Assembly: GCF_900110245.1 (NCBI RefSeq)
Contig: NZ_FOCZ01000009.1
Location: 270,644-334,643 of the forward strand
DNA: 64,000 nucleotides
Origin: Niastella yeongjuensis
GTDB taxonomy: Bacteria > Bacteroidota > Bacteroidia > Chitinophagales > Chitinophagaceae
Reading direction: 5' to 3'
Both the position numbers and the translations under genes were made by a program. The notes beneath the pieces are model-generated. The model saw only the letters and a program-made list of their open reading frames with translations. It was not told the DNA's origin and did no database searches. Below are positions 10,801 to 18,636 of the stretch, in pieces. The number at the start of each line of letters is the position of its first letter. Positions within the stretch are counted from its first letter, which is position 1.

Positions 10801-11115
10801 TGTTATATTAAACACCTTGCGTGAATTAACAGCCAGGTCTTCCTGGCTTTTATACCCGATAAAAGAAAATGATACCCGGTTCCGCGAATCACTTATGCGC
10901 AGTGAAAAATTTCCATTTACATCCGTAGCTACTCCATGCAGAATGCGCTTATCTGCATCTGTTTCTGTAACAGACACACCTGAAATCGGGTGATTTTTCT
11001 TGTCCGTTACCTTACCCGTTATTACCACGGGGTTTTGTGCCTGCGCCGCCATTACAATGGCAGAAAAGATAACCGCATGGCAAAGTCGTATTATACGGCG
11101 GGTCAGAATCCTCAT
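7825..11115 (-). CDS. SusC/RagA-family TonB-linked outer membrane transporter
   Basis: This is a complete SusC-type TonB-dependent transporter of 1096 residues. A signal peptide of about 26 residues (ending AAQAQ) precedes a carboxypeptidase-regulatory-like domain (GKVTDKKNHPISGVSV). After a linker (FDEVIVVAQKRTDNGML) comes the plug with SNDPLVVVDGMPYE and LKDAAATALWGSRAANGV, then a 22-strand barrel ending in TLGLTASF with a terminal Phe. It lies directly before susD and 25 bp after a FAS1 lipoprotein gene, so the operon order is FAS1, SusC, SusD, FAS1, FAS1, SusC. The pair probably imports a complex molecule presented by FAS1 proteins. No CAZyme, peptidase or sulfatase is encoded nearby. Confidence 0.96.
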   Translation of the reverse strand: MRILTRRIIRLCHAVIFSAIVMAAQAQNPVVITGKVTDKKNHPISGVSVTETDADKRILHGVATDVNGNFSLRISDSRNRVSFSFIGYKSQEDLAVNSRKVFNITLDQAAKDFDEVIVVAQKRTDNGMLPVAERNSTLAYSKISAKEMEEMQATSIDQALQGRMAGVDIAANSGDPGAGMQIRIRGTSSINSSNDPLVVVDGMPYETQIPTDFNFGTADDQGYASLLNIAPSDIKDITILKDAAATALWGSRAANGVIVINTKRGTRGKPTLSYTFKGSVAMKTKPIPMLDGAKYSDLIPEEYMNRNGIPLSLQAINEFKYDPNNPYYYYNYSNNTDWVDAIARTGFTQDHNISMTGGGSKARYYASLGYLDQKGVTVGTDLRRISTRINLDYIVSDRISIRTDLSYSHTGNNKNYADNVRNIAYKKMPNMGIYEYDEYGNPTPNYFSPAYNVQGFFQGLKDNDIVGTVNPVAMANAARNNVITDRVIPKFNIQYILKPQVLTATVDVQFDINSLKNKSFLPQIATGLLWTDNTVNVAYDGDNDGFNVQTKTSLIYTPQLKDSRHTFQGLFNVMTYDGKSVSYQARTSNTPSSDLQDPSVPSRTNGVNSGLTASTGQTSTMSSLIDGQYGFDDRYFINASLRGDATSRLSSSQRYGLFPAISGRWRISGEKFMSKLNFSKSIDDLSVRGSYGRSGNAPKKDYMYYNRYDNLDWNYLGEAGVYSANMGLQKLKWETVIGTNLGFNLVMFRNRLNLDVEVYKNRTKDLFFYGLQIASVSGFNSVDMNVGTMDNRGWELNLNATPLKSKKWQVDFNFNIARNENIIREISEFYPVEKGNITTNGQYKTYMQVDNPFGSFYGFRYLGVYKDLDDTRARSADGKPTVRPNGEQVYMRFNYPAVDYTFQPGDAKYDDINHDGTIDYRDIVYLGNSNPMFTGGFGFNVSYNNQWRFSTFFNFRYKYDIINGTEMNTTNMYGVDNQSTAVLRRWRREGDVTDMPRALFNSGYNWLGSSRYVEDGSFLRFRTMTLRYTFSKGLVDRIKIKNLSAYVTAENLLTFTRYTGQDPEVSVRGSDPFRVATDNSMTPPVRMITLGLTASF

Positions 11116-11140
11116 AGCAAGAAGTTATAATAGTCAGTTA

Positions 11141-13417
11141 TCAGTTATATTTAAAATAGTTGTCCACCAAATGGATCACACACCTGTTCGACAAATTATT
11201 GCTCTGGGGCATTAATAAACGGGAGATATTTTTAGGGTCCGGCCTTTGAGAATTATCCCGTATATACAGAGCGCCTTTGGTGTTGACGACGTTGATCTTC
11301 ACGCTGTTGCCTACCGTGTCTTTCAGATAAGTGTCGAAGCTGCCCGAAACATTACCGTCGGGTACGATCGTATGGCCGTAAATGATATGGAATTGTATAA
11401 ATTTTCGAACCAGGTCCTTACCTTTTGGATCTGAAGGGTTAAAGTTGGGCACCATATTGGGCACAGTACCTGTACCTGGTAATAAGCTATCGTTCACGGC
11501 CGCCACTATAGCTTTATTGTTTGGAACAAATACCGTGTTGAAACCTGTTAAACCAAGTATATCTGTAGTAGCAGTATTGTATATGTAAGAATTACTGAGA
11601 TATTGCCAGAAATAATTAAACTCGGAGGAGGAAGCAGTACCAAGGTCTTTTATATGTGAGCCTACCAGTCTTTCAGAATAGGTAAGCAAATCGCTGATGA
11701 AATATACTTTACCGTTGCTGGCCGTTTTCACACTGTCCACAATCGCAGTTTTACCGTCATCCTGAAGACCACCCGTCACTATGGTATTGTTATTGAATTT
11801 TATAAAATCGCCTTCGATACCTGCAGTACCTGATTTTACAATATCTGCCCCCGAAAGGTCATCCACAGCTGATTTGTATGGATCAAAAAATGCACAGGTC
11901 AATGCTATGCGTTTCAGCTTGTCGGCCACTCCATTTGTTGTGGCGGCACTGCCGGGAGCTGTATACTCATACTGATTTTTTGACACGTTGAAACTATAAC
12001 CTGCAGCTGCGAAGGCTTTGTCAGATATCAGGAATACATTCACCGGCACACTCGAACTGCCAATCATCAGTCTCAATCCTGTTGCATTCAGTAACCTTGT
12101 CATCAGGCTATAGGCCGGGTTAAGGTATGCCTTGCTATATACAGTACTGAATACATCAGCATCCTCTACTTTGGTAGTACCGTAGACAATCCCGTTGCTT
12201 AGTATTTTTCTATCAAATACATCGGTAACCGGATCGAAACGGGCCGGCTCAGAAAACTTATTGCGGGTAACCGCAAACTTGCTGGGCCATACCGCCGTAG
12301 CAAATAGATGCGCGTTCAGGAAATCTGCAATGATCTCTATTGGCATCTGGTCGAGCGAGGGATAGTACTCACAAAGCACTTTCTTTACATAATTATCTAC
12401 CGCCGCATTATTGGGAATGAACATAGTCCAGCAGTCTTTCTGGCCGTCGTTTTCTTCCAGCTTTAAAAAATTCTCATTGTTAGGCGAGAATGAAAGCAAT
12501 GGCGAATAGGCTTTCACAAACACAGAATCATTTTTACCTGTCAATACCTGGTACCGGTGTGTAGCATCTGTATTGTAAATAAACTGGATCGTATTATTGG
12601 CGTACATCCTGTTGAGTAAAGCCCTGAAACTGCTGTATTCAGGCTTCGTGCGGATATACTCGTCAATGCTTTGCAGTGGGCTGATCACCCGGTCTATTTC
12701 ATGGATCACGCCATTTTCAGCCGGGATGTCTTTGGTAACCACTTTGGCCTCCGCCACATTAAATCCTGTATAGGTAGAATTAGGATAGAAATAATTATAA
12801 TCACTGGCGGAAAGGCCTGCACTGTTAAAGAAATCGTCGGTAAAATAAGTGATGTACTTATTATTATCATCGCCCAATACATAGTTGCCGGTAAGCGATT
12901 CCGGGGTATTATTCCGGTTGCTGGCAATAGCAGTAATAGGTTTATTATTTAATCCGGTGTCTTTATAAAAACCGGTATAGTAGGCCGTGGTACGTCTGAA
13001 TGCAATAGAAGGCGTCCAGCCCTGGTTATTTGCCGTTGCCTGATAATCATCCAGCCTGCTTTTTTCAAAGCTGTTATATACCAGGCAGAATTGTACCATC
13101 GCACGGGCGGTGGCGGAATCTATGGCGCTTACATCCTCAATGCCCTTGTCCTTAAAGTATTTATCGAATGCTTCGTCATTGGGAGCAAACAGGGTCCAAT
13201 AACCGCCGCCGAGGGCTAGCACCTGCTTATAACCGCTTTTATTGATGAGGGCCAGCAGGTTTTTGAAATTTCCCTTATTATTTAGCTGCGCATAGATGGG
13301 ATCAGCCAGCGAATCGGGACGGTTATAAAATTCATCCCAGGCCTTTTTTCGGCAGCCCGCGATCACAAGCAGCAGGATACAAATAGACAATAGCTTAGGT
13401 ATAACCTTATTATTCAT
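11141..13417 (-). CDS. Large multi-FAS1-domain surface lipoprotein
   Basis: This is the first gene of the operon, encoding a 758-residue lipoprotein (lipobox VIAGC, Cys22, then RKKAWDEF). Several FAS1 units are visible. The first, at about residues 45-260, has LFAPNDEAFDKYF and closes with ENGVIHEIDRVISPL. The next starts at SIDEYIRTKPEYSSF, a third starts near LMTRLLNATGLRLMIG, and the last ends with NRCVIHLVDNYF. Long insertions of Asn/Thr/Tyr-rich sequence separate the conserved strands. It is larger than the two downstream FAS1 proteins and lacks their C-terminal beta domain. A surface adhesion or ligand-binding role for the adjacent SusC/SusD system is inferred. The intergenic region upstream (13418-13899) should hold the operon promoter. 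Confidence 0.85.
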   Translation of the reverse strand: MNNKVIPKLLSICILLLVIAGCRKKAWDEFYNRPDSLADPIYAQLNNKGNFKNLLALINKSGYKQVLALGGGYWTLFAPNDEAFDKYFKDKGIEDVSAIDSATARAMVQFCLVYNSFEKSRLDDYQATANNQGWTPSIAFRRTTAYYTGFYKDTGLNNKPITAIASNRNNTPESLTGNYVLGDDNNKYITYFTDDFFNSAGLSASDYNYFYPNSTYTGFNVAEAKVVTKDIPAENGVIHEIDRVISPLQSIDEYIRTKPEYSSFRALLNRMYANNTIQFIYNTDATHRYQVLTGKNDSVFVKAYSPLLSFSPNNENFLKLEENDGQKDCWTMFIPNNAAVDNYVKKVLCEYYPSLDQMPIEIIADFLNAHLFATAVWPSKFAVTRNKFSEPARFDPVTDVFDRKILSNGIVYGTTKVEDADVFSTVYSKAYLNPAYSLMTRLLNATGLRLMIGSSSVPVNVFLISDKAFAAAGYSFNVSKNQYEYTAPGSAATTNGVADKLKRIALTCAFFDPYKSAVDDLSGADIVKSGTAGIEGDFIKFNNNTIVTGGLQDDGKTAIVDSVKTASNGKVYFISDLLTYSERLVGSHIKDLGTASSSEFNYFWQYLSNSYIYNTATTDILGLTGFNTVFVPNNKAIVAAVNDSLLPGTGTVPNMVPNFNPSDPKGKDLVRKFIQFHIIYGHTIVPDGNVSGSFDTYLKDTVGNSVKINVVNTKGALYIRDNSQRPDPKNISRLLMPQSNNLSNRCVIHLVDNYFKYN

Positions 13418-13899
13418 AATGTAAGGAGGTTAAATATCATCACCAGGGAAGCTGGAGATAAAACACGGCAGGAACAGCCTGACCGCAGATCAGTATGTTA
13501 ATATGTTAGGAGAAATCTTCTGTGTAAGTAAAATCTTCAGCGTAAGTGACTACAGTAAAAAGCGTTGGTATGTAGACGCGATTGGGGTAATAAATATGGC
13601 AATTCATGGCAGTCGTTTGGTTTTGGGTTGTGAAGCAATCGATAGTAAAATAAGATGGACTGTAGGCTCAACTGTCCTGAGGCGTCCTGAAAATTTTCAT
13701 TTTTTTACGCAATCGTTCCCGGTAATACCTGTATTACTGGGTATAATAAATTGAATATGTTGTTAATGAGTGAGTTTGCGTGCTTGCACCTAACTTATCG
13801 AAGGGAGAAAAAATAAGCACTCATTTGATGGTTATTTCCAACTGAAAGTGGAGAGTAACCTTAATTCTTATATTTGAATATAGTTTTTTAAGGTTTACT
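13418..13899. other. Intergenic region between divergent FAS1/SusCD operon and AraC gene
   Basis: This 480-bp gap holds the start regions of two divergent transcripts. On the plus strand, TATATTTG at 13869-13876 fits the Bacteroidota -7 element and lies 24 bp before the AraC start codon. No clear -33 element or operator palindrome was found. An open frame at 13503-13754 has no recognisable features and is not called. The sequence AAGGAGG near 13423 is on the wrong strand relative to any gene. Confidence 0.4.
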
Positions 13900-14739
13900 A
13901 TGTTTTTTGAAAATAATACAAATGAACGCCTGCGGGTAATGGAATTAAATAAAGAGAACAGCAACGCTGTTTTCGATGTTCATGAAACAGATATGACCTT
14001 CATCTGGAATACAGGAAAGCAGATGAACATAAGTATTGATTATATTCCACATCAATTGGTTCAAAACCAGATTATTTTTCTGACCGAATACCAAAAAATA
14101 AACTCCCTGGATTTTGAAACCGCCAGAATGGTTCGCTTTAACCGGGCGTTTTACTGCATCATCAACCATGACAATGAGATTGGAAGCAAAGGCCTGTTAT
14201 TTTTTGGAGCCACCGGCATTCCTCTTATTTCGCTTGACGAAAGCGATGCCAAAGATTTCCAGGTTACCTGGGATATTTTCAGCAATGAGATGCGTCGAAG
14301 CGATATTCTTCAGAAAGACATGCTGCAATCCATACTAAAAAGATTACTGATCCTTTCTGTACGGATCCTGATAAAATCAAACAATTTATACAAACTTGAA
14401 AAAAGCCAGGTAGACCTGATAAGAGAGTTTAATTACCTGGTTGAAGAACACTTCTCCGAACATCATGACGTGGCTTTTTATGCTTCAAGGCTGAATAAAT
14501 CTCCTAAAACCCTTTCTAATCTATTTTCGATTGCACGTACCCGCCAACCACTGACCATTATCCACGACCGCATCATGGCTCATGCCCGCATGCAAATCAA
14601 TTACACTACCCTTTCGATTAAAGAAATTGCCTACGAGCTGGGTTATGAAGATGTGCAGGCTTTCAGCAGGTTTTTTAAAAACAAGGAAGGCATATCACCA
14701 GCCCGGTATAGGGAAAAGAATCGCCTGTCATTGAACTAA
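13900..14739 (+). CDS. AraC-family transcriptional regulator
   Basis: This is a 279-residue regulator. The N-terminal 165 residues are an uncharacterised sensor-like region containing RMVRFNRAFYCIINHDN, the beta-rich pattern often seen in Bacteroidota AraC proteins. The C-terminal AraC domain at about 180-279 has both helix-turn-helix units: HDVAFYASRLNKSPKTLSN and the stronger second unit LSIKEIAYELGYEDVQAFSR followed by FFKNKEGISPARYRE. It is divergent from the FAS1/SusCD operon, so it may control that operon, but the downstream AhpD-like gene is an equal candidate. The ATG at 13900 is preceded by a good TATATTTG element; an in-frame ATG at 13939 is the alternative start. Confidence 0.9.
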   Translation: MFFENNTNERLRVMELNKENSNAVFDVHETDMTFIWNTGKQMNISIDYIPHQLVQNQIIFLTEYQKINSLDFETARMVRFNRAFYCIINHDNEIGSKGLLFFGATGIPLISLDESDAKDFQVTWDIFSNEMRRSDILQKDMLQSILKRLLILSVRILIKSNNLYKLEKSQVDLIREFNYLVEEHFSEHHDVAFYASRLNKSPKTLSNLFSIARTRQPLTIIHDRIMAHARMQINYTTLSIKEIAYELGYEDVQAFSRFFKNKEGISPARYREKNRLSLN

Positions 14740-14900
14740 CCAATCCATTTTAACAAGTTTATTGCATAACCCTGCTGTGCTTAAGCATACAGGAAGAATT
14801 GCCAACTCATCAGGAAATACTGCCTAACAGCGCCTGCCTTTTATCGCTCAATTTTGTGTCATCAGTATTAAAGCAATAAAGTCTAAAAATTTAAATTGTT

Positions 14901-15452
14901 ATGGCACGTTTTAAAGTTTTAAATCCGGACGAAGCAACCGGAAAGACAAAAGACCTGTTTGAATTGGTAAAAGGTAAAATGGGTATGGTGCCCAACGTAA
15001 TGAGAATCATGGGCAATTCACCTGCCGTACTCAATGGGTACCTGAGTTTCAATACGGCACTACACAGCGCTTCGATAGACAATAAATTGGGAGAATTGAT
15101 CGCATTAGCTGTAGCCAACGAAAACGGCTGCGACTATTGTGATGCAGCGCATGTTTACTTTAGCACCAAAATGGGCCTGGATGACACCACTATAGACAAC
15201 GCCCGCCTGGGAACATCCACTGACCCGAAAATAAAAACCGCGTTACAATTTGTTAAAGAAATCCTTGATAAAAGAGGACACGTTTCAGATGCATCTATTG
15301 CAGCTATTAAAGCCGCAGGGTTCAATGACGCAGAGATCATTGAAATAGTAGCCAAAACGAGCTTCTACATTTTTACCAACTACATTAATATTGTTGCAGA
15401 AACAGTAATTGACTGGCCGGTGCAGGAAGTCATTCAAAACCATCATCAATAA
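14901..15452 (+). CDS. Carboxymuconolactone decarboxylase/AhpD-like family protein
   Basis: This 183-residue all-helical protein belongs to the AhpD/CMD superfamily. The redox motif is intact: NGCDYCDAAH gives Cys77, Cys80 and His84, with Glu75 just before, as in alkylhydroperoxidase-type members. The flanking helices (KLGELIALAVANE and PKIKTALQFVKEIL) are also family-like. Members act as peroxidase partners or as organic-peroxide defence proteins. It stands alone, 160 bp after the AraC gene, and is closed by a perfect 18-bp terminator hairpin. Regulation by the upstream AraC protein is plausible but unproven. TCAATTTTGTG near 14850 is a weak promoter candidate. Confidence 0.9.
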   Translation: MARFKVLNPDEATGKTKDLFELVKGKMGMVPNVMRIMGNSPAVLNGYLSFNTALHSASIDNKLGELIALAVANENGCDYCDAAHVYFSTKMGLDDTTIDNARLGTSTDPKIKTALQFVKEILDKRGHVSDASIAAIKAAGFNDAEIIEIVAKTSFYIFTNYINIVAETVIDWPVQEVIQNHHQ

Positions 15453-15497
15453 ACATGATGACAATAATATACCCGAAGAAAACCGGGGTGGCGGGAT

Positions 15498-15541
15498 AAG
15501 AAAAGGCGGCTTCACCGTAACCAGTGAAGCCGCCTTTTCTT
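15498..15541 (+). terminator. Strong Rho-independent terminator after AhpD-like gene
   Basis: A perfect 18-bp inverted repeat (15498-15515 with 15524-15541, core GGCGGCTTCAC) has an 8-nt loop and is followed by a T-run. It ends the AhpD-like transcript 45 bp after its stop. Confidence 0.93.
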
Positions 15542-15771
15542 TTTAGCGTTTCACTTAACAAGTGTTGAGAACAATCCTCAATTGTGTATCGGACAAAGAT
15601 AAAATACACGAAAACACATATATCACAAATATTCGTCTACAATAAACAAGCATTAACTATTTGGAATAATTAATGCATCATTGAGGCATGCTAAATTTCC
15701 CATAATCAGGGCTAATAGCTGTATAGCACAGCTGTTTTTCCTTATTGCACTAACTGCCAAAAAGCCATTTT

Positions 15772-18105
15772 ATGAATGTTTATAGATTACCTGTACTTAT
15801 CTTATCCCTTTTCTGTTATTTTTATCTGTATGCAGGCTCAAATCATCGGAGCAATTGTACACCTGAGCGAATTCCCTTTTTATTAATTGACTATTTATAC
15901 CTTAATCAGTCTTTTTACCTGGATGGGGTTAATGGGAATGATGTTAACGACGGCCGCACAAGAGAAACTCCGGTTAAAACAGTTAGACGTTTACTTTCTT
16001 TAGGTATACAAAATGGGGATACCATTTTGGTTGCAAGAGGAAGTTCTTTCCGGGAATTTCTGGATTTAAAGAACCTACATGTAAGCAATATTACAATCAG
16101 GGACTATGGAACAGGAGCCAGGCCAGTGTTTGATGCGGCAGATTCTGCCAACAATAATCTCTTTACAAAAAAAGCCGGCTATCAGAGTTTATATGAAATA
16201 TCCTGGCAAAATGCCTTTCGGGATGGTACGGACGTGAGTCAATACAGTGTATGGGAAGATGGATGGCGATTAAAGAGAGCCGGGTCTTTGAGTGAATGCG
16301 AGAGCACAGCCGGAAGCTTTTATGCCCCGGTAGCTTCACAATCTGACGGAACAGATGTTATAACCGTACACAGCCGCAATTCAGATGCACCGTCTTCAAA
16401 CAACCGCCTATATGAAATTACCAGACGGCCCATGGGAATTCAAGTTGGCGACAACAGCCGCGTGTATAATATGCATACCAGACGCAATGCGAGTAACAAC
16501 GGTTCATTCGAGGCCGGCAATGGCTGTTATGTTTATGGGATACTGGCAGAAGATGGGGTTAAACATAATTTTTTCATGGGTTCAGGCACGGCAGAAAAAT
16601 GCATGGCATGGAAATCGGATGATCCTGTGGTATTTGGAGGTAATACACTGTTTATATCATTTACCGATAGTCAATTTGCCGACACGATGGATGTGCTTTA
16701 TAAAAATTGTATTGCTATCGCCGGCAGAAATACCACTGATACATTTCAATACGGCGCTATCGGATTGTATGCACATACAGCAGGTGTTCCTTATCGGTCA
16801 CTCAGGGTAAAAGGCGGCGTTTTTGCTAACACTTCCGTTGGTGTATCTGGTGAGATCAAAGACTTATTTATAGATAGTGCATTTTTTATAAATAACCTGG
16901 TTGCTTCTTCCAAATTAGGCGGCAGCATTACATTAAAGAACAGCAATATAATTTTAGCCCACAATGCAGTTGCCATTGGAAGCGATAATGCCGTGGACAG
17001 CATTGTATTTGTAAATAACAAAGTTTATATGCCCGGTGTGAGCCACATTGGGGCAAAACTGGCATTAGGTGCCCCTCAATTGACGCGCATTACAGATAAT
17101 ACTATTATTTGTGATTGCCCGTATGATTTATTTATGGTTTATTTTAATTCGGGCGGAGGTAATTTAATTATGGAAAGGAACCTGGTTGCCAATCTGAATA
17201 CAGGATGGATAATTGGCTTTTTTTCTGTTGACCCATTTTCAAAAACAACCATCCTGTCGGAAAATAATCATTATGCCACACAACAAGATAGTGGGCGACC
17301 TTTAAAAATTGAATGGGGAGGGGGATCAAATCCCACTTTATCTGACTTAGACAAAATTAAAGCGGCAGGATATGAATCAGGTTCTTCAGCCGAGCCTGTC
17401 CAGGCGTTGCAAAGCAGAATGAATGGGACTTTCAGCACAACTGATTATTTTTTGCCGAAAACTGATGTACTGTATAACAAATGTGGAAGTTCATCAACCT
17501 TTGATGATAGTATACGATATCCATTCTGGCTTGGGGATACATTGGGCGTTTTAGTAAAAGAAAGTATTCCTATAATCAAATTCCTTTCCTTTTCAGGCAC
17601 TACTTCAAATGCAGGTAATGAACTCACCTGGCAGGTTGCACCAACTGATAAACTGTTACTTTTCGAAGTAGAATTTAGTAAAGATGGTATCTATTATTCA
17701 AACACAGCAAAAATTCAATATGAGCGGGATAAACAAGCATACGAATACCTTCATAACCCATCATCCGCGTCGAAATACTATTACCGGATAAGTGCCATAA
17801 GTGCAAATGGTTCTAAAAGCTTTAGTAAGCAAATATTGCTACCGGTATTAACAAAAACAAATGAAATACAGGTAGGGCCTAACCCGGTAAACCAGTTTCT
17901 GCATATAACATTAAATGAACGCGAAGAAAATAAAGCAAAAATCAGGATTTTGAGTGTAGCAGGAAAAGTAGTGCAGGTATTGGAAAAGCAATTGACTATT
18001 GGTAGTCAATCCCTGGATCTGAATTTTTCAGGGCTGGCATCAGGTATGTATTATGTAGAGATTAAAACAACAAAGAGGTATTTCATCAATGTGATAAAAC
18101 AATAA
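15772..18105 (+). CDS. Secreted right-handed beta-helix protein with T9SS C-terminal sorting domain
   Basis: This is a 777-residue extracellular protein. A hydrophobic N-terminal leader (VLILSLFCYFYLY) is followed by FYLDGVNGNDVNDGRTRETP. That is the usual opening of pectate-lyase-like beta-helix proteins, and the pattern continues with PVKTVRRLL. Residues of about 80-560 show repeating short beta turns with Asn ladders (SNITIRDYG, GSITLKNSNIILAHN, TRITDNTIICD). A fibronectin-III-like segment lies at about 600-690 (YYYRISAISANGSKSFS). The last 80 residues are a type A T9SS signal, with VGPNPVNQFLHITL, then GLASGMYYVEIKT and the terminal FINVIKQ. It is probably a polysaccharide-active or binding protein on the cell surface. 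No catalytic residues could be assigned, and it is monocistronic. Confidence 0.85.
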   Translation: MNVYRLPVLILSLFCYFYLYAGSNHRSNCTPERIPFLLIDYLYLNQSFYLDGVNGNDVNDGRTRETPVKTVRRLLSLGIQNGDTILVARGSSFREFLDLKNLHVSNITIRDYGTGARPVFDAADSANNNLFTKKAGYQSLYEISWQNAFRDGTDVSQYSVWEDGWRLKRAGSLSECESTAGSFYAPVASQSDGTDVITVHSRNSDAPSSNNRLYEITRRPMGIQVGDNSRVYNMHTRRNASNNGSFEAGNGCYVYGILAEDGVKHNFFMGSGTAEKCMAWKSDDPVVFGGNTLFISFTDSQFADTMDVLYKNCIAIAGRNTTDTFQYGAIGLYAHTAGVPYRSLRVKGGVFANTSVGVSGEIKDLFIDSAFFINNLVASSKLGGSITLKNSNIILAHNAVAIGSDNAVDSIVFVNNKVYMPGVSHIGAKLALGAPQLTRITDNTIICDCPYDLFMVYFNSGGGNLIMERNLVANLNTGWIIGFFSVDPFSKTTILSENNHYATQQDSGRPLKIEWGGGSNPTLSDLDKIKAAGYESGSSAEPVQALQSRMNGTFSTTDYFLPKTDVLYNKCGSSSTFDDSIRYPFWLGDTLGVLVKESIPIIKFLSFSGTTSNAGNELTWQVAPTDKLLLFEVEFSKDGIYYSNTAKIQYERDKQAYEYLHNPSSASKYYYRISAISANGSKSFSKQILLPVLTKTNEIQVGPNPVNQFLHITLNEREENKAKIRILSVAGKVVQVLEKQLTIGSQSLDLNFSGLASGMYYVEIKTTKRYFINVIKQ

Positions 18106-18215
18106 GTGCAGCATAACCGAGTCACAACTTGCCCCAATAATTGTATTTTCCGATTTATATACCGGGGACGTCAGCAATGACACAATTATCCGGAATTTTA
18201 CATAGATTATATAAT

Positions 18216-18602
18216 TCAAGTCCATTTTTCGCCGAGTACAAAAGACACCATATAATACACATCGTCCGGCAAAACCGGTTTGCTCATAAAATGTGCCGCA
18301 CCCAGCCCTTTTAACCTGACAGAATCCTTTTCATCCCTTGAAGTTGTATAAATGATGACCGGAATAGCTGCCAGCCGGGGGTCTTTTTTAATTTCTATCA
18401 GGCATTGCTCCCCGCTCTGACCCGGCATTCTTAAATCCAGGAAAATAAAATCCGGCAAGGCATTCGCAGCATCATTCAAATACCCCATTGCTTCCCGCGC
18501 ATCAGCCGCAGCAACATATTTAATGGTATCATCGTAATCTGCAGTTGCCTCAAAGAACAACTTCCTGTCATCCTCATCATCATCGATCAGCAAAATAGTC
18601 AT
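18216..18602 (-). CDS. Single-domain response regulator (CheY/Rcp1-like)
   Basis: This is a stand-alone receiver domain of 128 residues with no output domain. The acidic pocket is LLIDDDEDD near residues 5-12, the phospho-acceptor is Asp56 in FIFLDLRMPG, the conserved Thr lies in VIIYTTS and the Lys in MSKPV. The extended YDDTIKYVAAADAREAM segment resembles the small receivers paired with phytochrome-type or PAS histidine kinases. It starts 34 bp after the stop of the large hybrid kinase and is probably its cognate phospho-acceptor or a phosphate sink. Confidence 0.93.
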   Translation of the reverse strand: MTILLIDDDEDDRKLFFEATADYDDTIKYVAAADAREAMGYLNDAANALPDFIFLDLRMPGQSGEQCLIEIKKDPRLAAIPVIIYTTSRDEKDSVRLKGLGAAHFMSKPVLPDDVYYMVSFVLGEKWT

Positions 18603-18636
18603 GGGCTTTCGTTTGAAGTAATTGAATAATGAACTC

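Noticed and set aside
13421..13430. AAGGAGG Shine-Dalgarno-like sequence
   Set aside because: It is on the strand opposite the FAS1 gene and no plus-strand start codon follows at a suitable distance.
13503..13754. Open frame of 83 codons between the FAS1 operon and the AraC gene
   Set aside because: No family, membrane or signal features, and it fills the promoter region of two divergent genes.
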